DNA from: Williamsia sp.
GTDB taxonomy: Bacteria > Bacteroidota > Bacteroidia > Chitinophagales > Chitinophagaceae
Direction: 5' to 3'
Length of the DNA stretch: 64,000 nt
Assembly (NCBI GenBank): GCA_015069695.1
Contig: JADCRZ010000012.1
Span: 1-64,000 of the forward strand
Below, one piece after another: positions 34,043-44,000 of this stretch. Position 1 is the first letter of the stretch; each line of letters starts with the position of its first letter. Below the pieces are notes generated by a model. That model worked only from the letters and a program-made list of their open reading frames with translations. It searched no databases and was not told where the DNA came from. The translations under genes and the position numbers were made by a program.

Positions 34043-35436
34043 TGACACCCAAGTCTGTTATAGCCGTCTTCGATATTGGAAAGACCAATAAGAAGCTGTT
34101 CCTTTTTGATGAACAGTACAGCATTGTGCTGGAAAAATCAAAGCAGTTCCCGGAAACAGTGGATGAAGACGGTGACCCTTGCGAAGACCTCACAGCCCTC
34201 ACGCAATGGGTAAAGAGCGAACTGCAGGAAGTGATCACGATGGAAGGGATGCTGGTGAAAGCCGTTAACTTCTCTACATACGGCGCTTCGTTTGTTCATA
34301 TCGGTCACGGCGGTGAACCGGTTGCGCCGCTGTACAATTATCTCAAACCTTTTCCGGAAGGGCTGAAGGAAAAATTTTTTGGGCAGTGGGGAGATGAAGC
34401 TTCTTTCTCTCTCCAGACTGCTTCTCCGCCGCTGGGCAACCTGAACTCCGGATTACAGCTGTATATGCTGAAGTGGAGCAAACCGGCTATCTTTAACCAG
34501 ATCCAATACTCCCTCCACCTGCCGCAGTACATGAACTACCTGGTGAGCGGCATTGCTTATTCAGATATCACGAGTGTTGGCTGTCATACAGGGCTCTGGG
34601 ATTTTGATCAATCGGCCTATCACCCCTGGGTACAGGCGGAAGATATAGACAATAAGCTGGCCCCTGTTTTCCCCTCTGACCAGCTGATGCCGGCAGACTG
34701 GGGCGGCTACAAGCTGCTGGCCGGTGTAGGATTGCACGACAGCTCAGCTGCGCTGATCCCTTATCTTTCCTATATTGCCGAACCCTTTGTGCTGATCTCC
34801 ACCGGCACCTGGTGCATTACATTGAACCCGTTCAACCAAACCCCTTTAACGGCCAGTGAACTGCAGCAGGATTGTTTGTGTTATATGGAATACCGTGGAA
34901 AGCCGGTAAAAGCATCCCGCTTGTTTGCGGGTTATGATCACGAGCAGCAGGTCAAAAGATTGGCAGATCATTTTGGGGTACCGGTTGATTATTACAAGAA
35001 CGTGCAGTTCGACCCCGCGCTGGTGGCCCGTTTGCACTTGCTGATACCGGATATTTCAACCAACGGAAAGATCAAAACCTTGATGCCTGAATCCCCGTTT
35101 GCCAAAAGGGAGCTTAGCCAGTTTGATCGGTATGAACTGGCTTATCACCAGCTCATCCGCGACCTCATGGTTCAACAGGTTGCTTCAACCGACCTGGTAA
35201 TGGTGGAAGGCACAACAAAGAAAATTTTTGTGGACGGCGGTTTTGGCCGCAATCCTGTCTATATGAACCTGCTTGCTGCTGCTTATCCCGGTATCGATGT
35301 ATATGCGGCTTCTGTTGCACAGGCATCCGCGATCGGTGCTGCCATTGCCGTACATCCTCATTGGAACGGGGAGGCGCTACCCGCTGACCTGATCCAGTTA
35401 AAACATTTTCCCGCCAGCAGAGCGGTAAGTATATGA
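34042..35436 (+). CDS. FGGY-family carbohydrate kinase, predicted L-rhamnulokinase
   Basis: A 464-residue sugar kinase of the ASKHA fold. It has the phosphate-1 loop AVFDIGKTNKKLFLFDE at the start, the segment LISTGTWCITLNPFN in the middle, and the adenosine-binding stretch IFVDGGFGRNPVYMNLLAAA near the C terminus. It is diverged from Escherichia coli RhaB, so the substrate comes from context: it sits between the isomerase and the lactate genes, and no other kinase is present. Translationally coupled to the gene before it (one-base overlap), and overlapping the next by four bases (ATGA). Confidence 0.88.
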   Translation: MTPKSVIAVFDIGKTNKKLFLFDEQYSIVLEKSKQFPETVDEDGDPCEDLTALTQWVKSELQEVITMEGMLVKAVNFSTYGASFVHIGHGGEPVAPLYNYLKPFPEGLKEKFFGQWGDEASFSLQTASPPLGNLNSGLQLYMLKWSKPAIFNQIQYSLHLPQYMNYLVSGIAYSDITSVGCHTGLWDFDQSAYHPWVQAEDIDNKLAPVFPSDQLMPADWGGYKLLAGVGLHDSSAALIPYLSYIAEPFVLISTGTWCITLNPFNQTPLTASELQQDCLCYMEYRGKPVKASRLFAGYDHEQQVKRLADHFGVPVDYYKNVQFDPALVARLHLLIPDISTNGKIKTLMPESPFAKRELSQFDRYELAYHQLIRDLMVQQVASTDLVMVEGTTKKIFVDGGFGRNPVYMNLLAAAYPGIDVYAASVAQASAIGAAIAVHPHWNGEALPADLIQLKHFPASRAVSI

Positions 35437-36170
35437 ATGTAGGCTTATTTATACCTTGTTACGTAAACCAGTTCTACCCGCAGGTGGGCATTGCCAGCCT
35501 GGAGCTGCTTGAAAAATTAGGCTGCCAGGTTCAATTTCCGCTGAACCAGACCTGCTGCGGCCAGCCCATGGCCAATTCAGGTTATGAGCACCTGACGCAA
35601 TCCTGCAACGAACTGTTCGTCAAAAATTTTGCCCAGTACGATTATATTGTTTGTCCCTCCGGCAGTTGCACCCTGCACATCAAAGATCACCTGCATGACA
35701 CGAACAATGAACTGGCTGCACAGGGCATCCGTAAAAAGATCTATGAGCTCACCGAGTTTATTACAGATGTACTGAAGGTAAAAGATATTCCTGCCCGCTT
35801 TCCGCACCGGGTGGGTATGCACCAGAGCTGCCATGGACAGCGCGGCCTCCATATCTCACAAATGACCGAACTGGTGGCAGCTCCGTTTTCCAAACCGGTT
35901 TCTTTATTGAGCAAGGTAGATGGACTCCAATTGATCCAGCTCGACCGGCCCGATGAATGCTGTGGTTTTGGCGGTACCTTTTGCGTTGCGGAAGAAGCAG
36001 TTTCTGCCAAGATGGGAAAAGACCGGGTGGCTGATCATATCAGGCAGGGTGTTGAATACATCACCGGTGTGGACATGAGCTGCCTGATGCACCTGGAAGG
36101 TATTTTGAAAAGGCAGAAAAGTCCGGTAAAAGTGGTGCACATTGCAGAGATTTTGAACAAGAACGTATAA
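35433..36170 (+). CDS. lutA: L-lactate oxidation complex subunit A (Fe-S protein LutA/LldE)
   Basis: A 245-residue protein with two Cys-rich CCG domains: NQTCCGQPMANSGY in the N-terminal half and DECCGFGGTFCV in the second, each with a partner Cys-containing helix (VGMHQSCHGQRG). These CCG domains bind non-cubane or 4Fe-4S clusters as in heterodisulfide reductase subunit B. LutA works with LutB and LutC to oxidise L-lactate to pyruvate. The four-base overlap with the kinase gene makes it part of the rhamnose operon, where lactate is the expected end product of the aldolase fusion. Confidence 0.92.
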   Translation: MNVGLFIPCYVNQFYPQVGIASLELLEKLGCQVQFPLNQTCCGQPMANSGYEHLTQSCNELFVKNFAQYDYIVCPSGSCTLHIKDHLHDTNNELAAQGIRKKIYELTEFITDVLKVKDIPARFPHRVGMHQSCHGQRGLHISQMTELVAAPFSKPVSLLSKVDGLQLIQLDRPDECCGFGGTFCVAEEAVSAKMGKDRVADHIRQGVEYITGVDMSCLMHLEGILKRQKSPVKVVHIAEILNKNV

Positions 36171-36193
36171 AGTAGCGCTGTAAATAAAATTCT

Positions 36194-37567
36194 ATGAATG
36201 AATCATCGGCAACCCATGCAGAACTGTCCGAAACATTCAACCGGGATGAAGAGCGGGTAGACTGGCATGATGAAACTTTGTGGTGGATCAGGGCTAAGCG
36301 GGACAAAGCTGCCTGGCAGTTGCCGGAATGGGAGACCTTGCGGGAAACAGCTTCACAGATCAAAGATCATGTGCTGGGCAACCTGCATGACTATCTGTTG
36401 CAGTTTGAGAAAAATGCCCGCCTCAACGGCATTTCTGTTCACTGGGCTTCCAACGCGGAAGAACACAACAAACTTGTATTGGATATTCTGCAGCGGAACG
36501 GTGCCGAGCGAATGATCAAAAGCAAGTCCATGCTTACGGAAGAATGTCACCTCAATGAATATCTTTCCCAACACAGCATTGAAGTAATTGATACCGACCT
36601 GGGTGAACGCATTGTGCAGTTGGCGGAAGAAACGCCCAGTCATATTGTACTGCCCTGTATTCATAAGAAGAAAGAGGAGATCGGGGCGCTGTTCCACACA
36701 CACCTGGAAACCCCGGAAGGCAATGCAGACCCGCAGTTTTTAACGCATGCAGCCCGCCTCCATTTGCGCGAAAAATTTCTGACCCGCAAGATCGCGATCA
36801 CGGGTGTTAATTTCGCAGTTGCCGAAACAGGCGAATTTGTTGTTTGCACCAATGAAGGAAATGCAGACATGGGAGCCCACCTCGCTGACGTGCACATTGC
36901 CTGCATGGGCATTGAAAAAATCATCCCGCAGCGCAGGCACCTGGGTGTGTTCCTGCGGCTCCTGGCCCGCAGCGCAACCGGCCAGCCTATCACAACTTAT
37001 TCAAGTCATTTTTCCAAGCCGCGTCCTGGTCAGCAGATGCATATCATTCTGGTTGACAATGGACGCACCAATCAGTTGGGCCGGGAAGATTTCCGCAATT
37101 CGCTGAAGTGCATCCGTTGCGGGGCTTGCATGAACACCTGTCCGGTATACCGGCGCAGCGGTGGTCACAGTTATCACAATGCCATCTCCGGACCCATCGG
37201 TGCGATCCTGGCTCCCAACCTGGACATGAAAAAATTCGCCGACCTGCCATTTGCTTCCACGCTCTGCGGTTCGTGCTCCAATGTATGTCCGGTAAAGATC
37301 GACATCCATAACCAGCTGTACAAATGGCGGCAGGTGCTAACCAAAGAAGGCTATTCGCCTGCCTCAAAAACGGTGGCGATGAAGGCCATGGCAACGACGC
37401 TTTCCAAGCCTTCCCTTTTTAAAAGCGCCGGTAAAGCAGGCCGCTGGTTTATGCGTACCATGCCCTGGCTGGTCAGCAACAAATTAAATCCCTGGTACAA
37501 GCAGCGCGATATGCCCGACCCGCCTAAGCAATCTTTTGCAGATTGGTACAGGAAAAACAGGAAATAG
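36194..37567 (+). CDS. lutB: L-lactate oxidation complex subunit B (Fe-S protein LutB/LldF)
   Basis: A 457-residue protein. The N-terminal half is a LUD domain (HLNEYLSQHSIEVIDTDLGE and ITGVNFAVAETGEFVVCTNE). The C-terminal part has two 4Fe-4S motifs: Cys306-x2-Cys309-x2-Cys312-x3-Cys316 (CIRCGACMNTCP) and Cys358-x2-Cys361-x3-Cys365 (CGSCSNVCP). Both clusters look complete. It passes electrons from lactate oxidation within the LutABC complex. 23 bases after lutA and 22 before lutC, all on the same strand. Length matches LutB of Bacillus subtilis closely. Confidence 0.93.
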   Translation: MNESSATHAELSETFNRDEERVDWHDETLWWIRAKRDKAAWQLPEWETLRETASQIKDHVLGNLHDYLLQFEKNARLNGISVHWASNAEEHNKLVLDILQRNGAERMIKSKSMLTEECHLNEYLSQHSIEVIDTDLGERIVQLAEETPSHIVLPCIHKKKEEIGALFHTHLETPEGNADPQFLTHAARLHLREKFLTRKIAITGVNFAVAETGEFVVCTNEGNADMGAHLADVHIACMGIEKIIPQRRHLGVFLRLLARSATGQPITTYSSHFSKPRPGQQMHIILVDNGRTNQLGREDFRNSLKCIRCGACMNTCPVYRRSGGHSYHNAISGPIGAILAPNLDMKKFADLPFASTLCGSCSNVCPVKIDIHNQLYKWRQVLTKEGYSPASKTVAMKAMATTLSKPSLFKSAGKAGRWFMRTMPWLVSNKLNPWYKQRDMPDPPKQSFADWYRKNRK

Positions 37568-37589
37568 TATTTTTGATCCAAACGCTCAC

Positions 37590-38174
37590 ATGAATCCCAG
37601 AGAAAAAGTCCTGGCAGCCATCAGTAAGAACCAGCCACCGGCGCGCACCCTGCCTTCTCTGGCCATCCTGAATCCGGTTCAGTTTGAAGACAGGCAGGCA
37701 AAGTTTATTGCGACGATAGAAGGCATTGGCGCCAAAGTACAATCCGTGGAGAACTATGCTGGTATCGAACGCTATATACCCCAGCATTTCACAGAAGGCT
37801 CCCGCTATGTTACAACGGTAAACGGACTTACCCAGTTTGAACAGCTGCCGGAAAACCAGGCTGCCCACACGCTGGAAAACATTGAAGTGGCCATCATCCC
37901 CGGCATTTTTGCGGTAGCGGAGAACGGAGCGATCTGGATCACCCAGCGCGAAGCAGGCAACAGGGTACTGCCCTTTATCTGCCAGCACCTTGCGATCGTA
38001 CTGGCTTCCAACCAGATCGTTGACAACATGCACATGGCCTATGAACGGATCGGTGCAAGCCAATATGATTTCGGTGTCTTTATTGCCGGCCCGTCCAAAA
38101 CGGCCGATATAGAACAGTCACTTGTATTGGGTGCCCATGGTCCCAGGAGTTTAGTGGTGTTTTTAGTAGGGTAG
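37590..38174 (+). CDS. lutC: L-lactate oxidation complex subunit C (LUD domain, LutC/LldG)
   Basis: A 194-residue LUD-domain protein. Typical features are MNPREKVLAAISKNQ at the start, NIEVAIIPGIFAVAENGAIW in the core, LPFICQHLAIVL and GPSKTADIEQSLVLGAHGPR at the C terminus, which is the conserved ending of LutC. It is the third subunit of the lactate-oxidising complex and the last gene of the rhamnose operon. The frame extends upstream to 37536, overlapping lutB; the ATG at 37590 is chosen because it opens the family pattern. No hairpin terminator is evident after the stop. Confidence 0.92.
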   Translation: MNPREKVLAAISKNQPPARTLPSLAILNPVQFEDRQAKFIATIEGIGAKVQSVENYAGIERYIPQHFTEGSRYVTTVNGLTQFEQLPENQAAHTLENIEVAIIPGIFAVAENGAIWITQREAGNRVLPFICQHLAIVLASNQIVDNMHMAYERIGASQYDFGVFIAGPSKTADIEQSLVLGAHGPRSLVVFLVG

Positions 38175-38790
38175 GAGAAGCTTATTACCAGCCAGTACCG
38201 CAAGCAGATAAATTTTACTGCCAGGTCTCTACAATATTTTTGCTGATCTTCCTGTTATTGCATCTTCCCCCCGCAAAGAAAGCAGGGCTCTTTTACCTGC
38301 GTGTGCCCCGTTTAATCTTGCAAAGGGAAATTATTTTCAGGCCAAGCAGCAGTTGCAGAGAAAGGGGTGTCTTTTTAGCCTGGATTGCACAAGGCTCTTT
38401 ATCAAGGACTTAGCCAACCAGAAGCTTTTTGGGATTTTTGCCGTACATCAGCCAAGAGAACCCGCTTACAGGATGAACCAGGACAGTTGTACAGCAGCAT
38501 TCGGTTACATTTGGAAAAGGTTCGTTCTGAAGTGGAAATAAATACGGACGGATCCTTTGTAGGACTTATCGGTTGCAGAACTAATTTTTATAAAATATAT
38601 TAGATCGCTGTATGGCTAAAATTTGCTTGCCTGGTTTCCAGCCCCTGCAAACTGCATGGTTGCTGCCAACTGCCAGAAATCAATTTTTCTCCTCCCATAT
38701 ATTGCTCAGCAAAAGAACGGAATCTGGTTCCGCGCTGTCTCTCTGCTTTCTTTTATCCAAAAGCCATTAAACCACCTTTCTTATCTCCAT
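38175..38790. other. 616-base stretch between the rhamnose operon and the FAS1/Sus locus
   Basis: No gene can be supported. A plus-strand frame at 38385-38603 yields 72 residues with a plausible hydrophilic composition (PEAFWDFCRTSAKRT) but no family, ATG-only context or ribosome site that would make it credible. AT-rich sequence around 38590-38610 (TTTTTATAAAATATATTAG) may hold the promoter for the FAS1 lipoprotein gene. Confidence 0.4.
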
Positions 38791-40998
38791 ATGAATCGTA
38801 CGATCATAAAGATGGCCCTCTTTTCTGCAGGTATCCTTTTCCTGTTTAGCTGTAAGAAAAGTTTTGATGAATATTATCAACGGCCTGCTACACTGGCTCC
38901 GCCTATTTACCAGCAATTGCAATCCAAGGGCAAATTCAAAACCCTGCTTGCCCTGATCGACAAAGCTGATTACAAGGAAACCCTGAACAGTGCAGGGTAC
39001 TGGACTTTTTTCGCACCCAACGACAGCGCTTTTACCAGGTACTTTCAGGAAAAAGGGATCGGTGGCGTTGATAAGATAGAAGCCAAAACGGCCCGGGCCA
39101 TGGTGCAATACCTGCTGGTGTACAATTCATTTACAAAAGAAACCCTGGATGATTTCCAGTCTTCCACCGGTTGGGTACCCAGCACTTCTTTCCGGCGCCG
39201 GACAGCTTACTATACAGGCTTCTACGACGATACCATGCAGAACGGAACTGCCATAAAAGCCATCCAGTCCAACAGGAACGGCAACTCATCTCCTTATGCA
39301 AGTGTAGATAACAACAACAAATACATCACTTATTTCACGGATCTTTACTTCAACAATATCAATCTCACGGCTGCGGACTATACCTACTTTTATCCCAATT
39401 CACAGTATTCTGATTTCAACGTAGGTGAAGCCAAGGTTTTAACCCGCGACATTGCATCGGAAAACGGGGTGATCCATGAGCTTGACAGGGTAGTTTCGCC
39501 GCTTCCTTCTATCGACGAGTACTTAAGAACCAGACCTGAGTACAGCGAGTTTAAAAAACTCTATGACAAATACCTGGTGAGTTTTATCCTGAACGCAGAT
39601 GCCACAAACCGGTATAAGGTCCTTTCAGGCGGCAGCAACCAGGTGTATGTAAAAGCATACAACAGCTCGCTCGCTTTTTCCCTGAACAATGAAAACTACC
39701 TCAAACTGCAGGACAATGATGGCCAGCAAAACTGCTGGACGATCTTTGTTCCCAAGAATGATGTGTTGCTGGATTATGAGAACAAGGTGCTGCTGGAGTA
39801 TTACAAAACCTTTGACGCCGCACCTACTTCTATATTATTGGATTTTCTGAACGCACACATGTGGCAAACACCGGTATGGCCCAGCAAGTTTGCTGCAACA
39901 TCCAACTTTGTAGGTGAAGAAGCACGCTTTAATCCGCAAACAGATGTGATTGACCGGAAAATCCTCAGCAACGGGTTTTTCTATGGCACCAACAAGGTGC
40001 AGGAAGCCAATGTTTTCTCAACCGTTTACTCCCGGGCTTATCTCGATCCCAAGTTTTCCATCATGACCCGCTTGTTGAACATCGACTTGAAATTTACCGT
40101 TTCCTATCCCAACGCGCGTTTTACATTTTTCCTCGTGCCGGACGCTGTTTTAAGAGCAGCCGGTTATGACTACAACACCAGCAGCAATCTCTATACGTTT
40201 ACGGCAGGCACAACGGTCACCTCGGGAGAAGCCATCCGCCAGAACCTGATCCGCATCTTGAATACCAGCGTAATATCCGGTGATCTTGCTGACCTGTCAG
40301 GCTCGGGGATTGCAGAAGCCTACAACGGGGAGTATATAAAATGGAACGGCAACCAGATAGCATCCGGTGGTACGCAGGATGCAAACCAGGTTGTGAAGGT
40401 AGACAGTGTAAGAACCACCAAAAACGGGAAGGTCTACTACCTGAACGGCCTGCTTAATTTTACTACGGTAAACATTGGTACCCACATCAAAAACCTGGGC
40501 GGGGCTTCTGCTGCAGCCTCGGACTTTAACTACTTTGCGAACTACCTCACAAGCTCCGGTATTTACAATGCAACCACCGGTGAAATTACCGGTACGGTTA
40601 CCGGTACGTTTTACACCGTCTTTGTTCCAACCAATGCTGCCATCATGCAGGCCGTGAGGGATGGTCTCCTGCCCGGTACACCCGCCACCGGTGCGCCCAA
40701 CTTTACAGCCACTACCTGGACGGCCGCGCAAAGAGAACAGGTCAATAATTTTATCCTCTACCACATGCTGAATAAAAAGACGCTGGTGCCAAATGGCAAA
40801 GAGTCGGGCCCTTTTGAGAGCATGCTGAAAAACGCAAAAGGAGAGGTGCTGCCCCTGACCATTATCAGCCAGCAGGGCAGCATGCAGATCACGGACATGA
40901 ACAGCCGAAAAGCCAATGTGATCGTAGCCAAGAGCAACAATCTTTCCAATAGGACTGTCATTCACTTAATCGATAATTATTTAAAGTTTACTTATTAG
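38791..40998 (+). CDS. Four-unit fasciclin (FAS1) domain lipoprotein
   Basis: A 735-residue surface lipoprotein. The signal sequence ends LFLFSC with Cys21, followed by KK. Four FAS1-like units can be anchored on their conserved beta-strand: WTFFAPNDSAF (71-81), IFVPKNDVLLDY (near 318), FTFFLVPDAVLRAAGY (near 443) and YTVFVPTNAAIMQAV (near 608). Unit ends such as NGVIHELDRVV and RTVIHLIDNYLKF carry the H2-box. FAS1 domains mediate adhesion in many organisms. It is 21 bases ahead of a SusC gene, so it belongs to the same transcript. ATG 38791 is chosen over the in-frame upstream extension because the lipoprotein signal begins there. Confidence 0.88.
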   Translation: MNRTIIKMALFSAGILFLFSCKKSFDEYYQRPATLAPPIYQQLQSKGKFKTLLALIDKADYKETLNSAGYWTFFAPNDSAFTRYFQEKGIGGVDKIEAKTARAMVQYLLVYNSFTKETLDDFQSSTGWVPSTSFRRRTAYYTGFYDDTMQNGTAIKAIQSNRNGNSSPYASVDNNNKYITYFTDLYFNNINLTAADYTYFYPNSQYSDFNVGEAKVLTRDIASENGVIHELDRVVSPLPSIDEYLRTRPEYSEFKKLYDKYLVSFILNADATNRYKVLSGGSNQVYVKAYNSSLAFSLNNENYLKLQDNDGQQNCWTIFVPKNDVLLDYENKVLLEYYKTFDAAPTSILLDFLNAHMWQTPVWPSKFAATSNFVGEEARFNPQTDVIDRKILSNGFFYGTNKVQEANVFSTVYSRAYLDPKFSIMTRLLNIDLKFTVSYPNARFTFFLVPDAVLRAAGYDYNTSSNLYTFTAGTTVTSGEAIRQNLIRILNTSVISGDLADLSGSGIAEAYNGEYIKWNGNQIASGGTQDANQVVKVDSVRTTKNGKVYYLNGLLNFTTVNIGTHIKNLGGASAAASDFNYFANYLTSSGIYNATTGEITGTVTGTFYTVFVPTNAAIMQAVRDGLLPGTPATGAPNFTATTWTAAQREQVNNFILYHMLNKKTLVPNGKESGPFESMLKNAKGEVLPLTIISQQGSMQITDMNSRKANVIVAKSNNLSNRTVIHLIDNYLKFTY

Positions 40999-41019
40999 CG
41001 AATTCTACAAACTCGGGTA

Positions 41020-44000
41020 ATGAAAAAATTGTTCGTGCAACTGCTTGTACTGTGCATCGCATTCCTGCTCCGGAATTCTGCTGTGATGGCACAGGGTACG
41101 CCACCATCCACTACGGTTCAGGGCCGTGTGCTGGACCAGGATAAAAAACCGCTTCATGGCGTTACGGTAACAGAAGTGGACCGTGACCAGCGGACAGTCA
41201 GGGCGGTCAGGACGGATGTGGAAGGCAACTATGCCATCAAGGTCCAGAACAAGTCCGATTCCCTGTACTTTTCTTTTATCGGCAACGAAACCATCAAGAT
41301 GGGGATCGGCAGCAGAACGACCGTCAACCTCACCATGCGCTCAAGCAATGCCAGCATGGGAGAAGTGATTGTAACGGCGCAGAGAAAAACAGACAATGGT
41401 ATGATGTCTATCCGCGACAAAGACCTGACCACGGCCGTTGCAAAAATCAATGCCAAGGAACTGGAAGAAATGCAGGCCGCTTCGATCGACCAGGCCCTGC
41501 AGGGCCGCCTTCCAGGGGTGGATATTACGGCTTCTTCGGGAGATCCCGGTGCCGGTATGCAGATCCGCATCCGCGGTACTTCTTCGATCAACTCTGCCAC
41601 CGACCCGCTGATTGTGTTGGATGGCATGCCCTATGAAACTTCTGTTCCTTCTGATTTCAACTTTGGTACAGCCGATGAGCTCGGGTACGCTTCCCTGCTC
41701 AATATTGCGCCTACGGATATCCGTGACATCACCATCCTCAAAGATGCGGCTGCGACAGCCGTATGGGGCTCGAGGGCAGCCAACGGGGTGATCGTGATCA
41801 ATACAAAAAGAGGCACCATCGGGAAACCGGTTCTTACCTATACATTCAAGGGCTCTGTATCCCAGCAGCCCAATGCCATTCCTATGCTCTCGGGCGACCA
41901 GTATTCTACCCTGATCCCGGAAGAGTATATGAACAGGAACGGTGTTCCCCTGAATACACAAACCATCAAGGAATTTCAATACGATCCCAACGATCCGTAC
42001 TGGTATTATAACTACAGCAACAACACTGACTGGGTAAAAGCCATTACCAAAATTGGCTGGACACAGGATCACAATATCTCCATGACAGGCGGTGGCGAAA
42101 AAGCAAGGTACTATGCTTCCCTGGGTTACTTCGGTCAAACCGGTACCACCATCGGTACCAGCCTGAACCGGATCAGCACCCGCATCAACCTGGATTACAA
42201 TGTGTCAAGCAAGATCAAGTTCCGCAGCGACCTTTCATTTTCCCATACCGACAACGACAAGAACTACGCCAACAACCTGCGCGATATTGCCTACAAGAAA
42301 ATGCCCAATATGAGCATTTATGAGTATGATGAATTCGGAAACCAAACGCCCAACTTCTTCTCGCCCGCATCAAACATACAAGGGCAATATAACGGCATCG
42401 ACCTCAACAAAAATAATATTCTTGGAACGGTGAACCCGGTAGCCATGGCAACCGATGCGCGCTACAAGGTGGTAACTGAAAGAGTGACGCCGCACTTTAA
42501 TCTGCAGTATTCTATCATACCCAACGTACTGCAATCCGTTTTTGATATCCAGTTCGACATCAACAATACCAAGAACAAGTCGTTCCTGCCGCAAACGGCC
42601 ACCGGCCGACCCTGGACGGAAACTTCTGTAAACCGGGCGTACGATGGCGACCTGGATGTGTTCAACGTGCAAACAAAATCAAGCCTCATTTACACGCCGC
42701 AGCTCAAGAACCAGAAACACAGCATTATTTCGTCGCTGATTTTCTTTACGTACGACAACAAAAGTGTTACCCAGGAGGCCCGCACCTCCAATACGGCATC
42801 TTCCCTGCTCACCGATCCTTCTGCTCCTTCGCGCACACAAGGTGGAGACCTTGCTATTGCTTCCGGTACTTCCCAAACAAGAAGCATTGGTGCTACCTTC
42901 AGTACACAGTACAATTATCTTGACAGGTATATTATCAATGTGGGCTTGCGGGGCGATGGCAACTCGCGGTTCGGGCCTGCTTACCGCTATGGCTTGTTTC
43001 CTTCCGTATCAACCCGCTACCGCATATCCGGCGAACCGTTTATGGCAAAATACCAAAGCTGGCTGGATGATTTAAGCCTGCGGGCCAGTTATGGCGTGAG
43101 TGGCAACGCGCCCCGCAAAGATTATACGTTCTACAACATTTATGGAAACTTCAACTGGGGTTACCTGGGCCAGGCCGGTGTGTATCCATCCAACATGGAA
43201 TTAAAGAAACTGCGCTGGGAAACAGTGACAGGACAAAATTTCGGCGTGAACCTCATTATGCTGAAAAACAAAATCAACCTGGATGTGGAAGTGTATAAGA
43301 ACAGGACCAAGAATTTATTTTTCAACGACCTGCAAATCTCTTCCTTCACCGGTTTCAACAGCGTGGACATGAACGTGGGTACCATGGACAACCAGGGCTG
43401 GGAAATCGGGCTGAACACCGTTCCGTATAAATCAAAGAATTTTACGTTCGAGTTTAACTTCAATATTTCGCGCAACCAGAACATCATCCGCGAAATCTCT
43501 CCGTTCTATCCGGCTGAAAAAGGAAATATCACGGCAAACGGACAATACAAAACATACATGCAGGTCAACAATCCGTTTGGTTCTTTCTACGGGTTCCGCT
43601 ACCTGGGTGTATACAAAGACAAAGAGGCTACCATTGCCAAAGGAAAAAATGGCAAACCGATTCTGGGACCAACCGATCAGTCTGTGTACATGCGTTTTAA
43701 TTATCCCCTGGTTGACTATATCTTCCAGCCGGGTGATGCCATGTATGAAGACATCAACCACGATGGAAATATCAACTACATGGATGTGGTTTATCTCGGG
43801 AACGGCAATCCGAAGTTTACCGGCGGTTTTGGCGGAAGCGTTACCTATAAGAGCAGCCTGAAGATCACGGCCTTTTTCAACTACCGTTACAAATACGATG
43901 TGGTGAACGGTACCAAAATGACCACCACCAACATGTACGGGTATGACAACCAAAGTACGGCTGTGCTGAGAAGGTGGCGCAACCCAGGTGACGTAACCGA

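Noticed and set aside
38385-38603. 72-codon frame ahead of the FAS1 locus
   Set aside because: No family, no ribosome-site context and no flanking support; chance frame is as likely.
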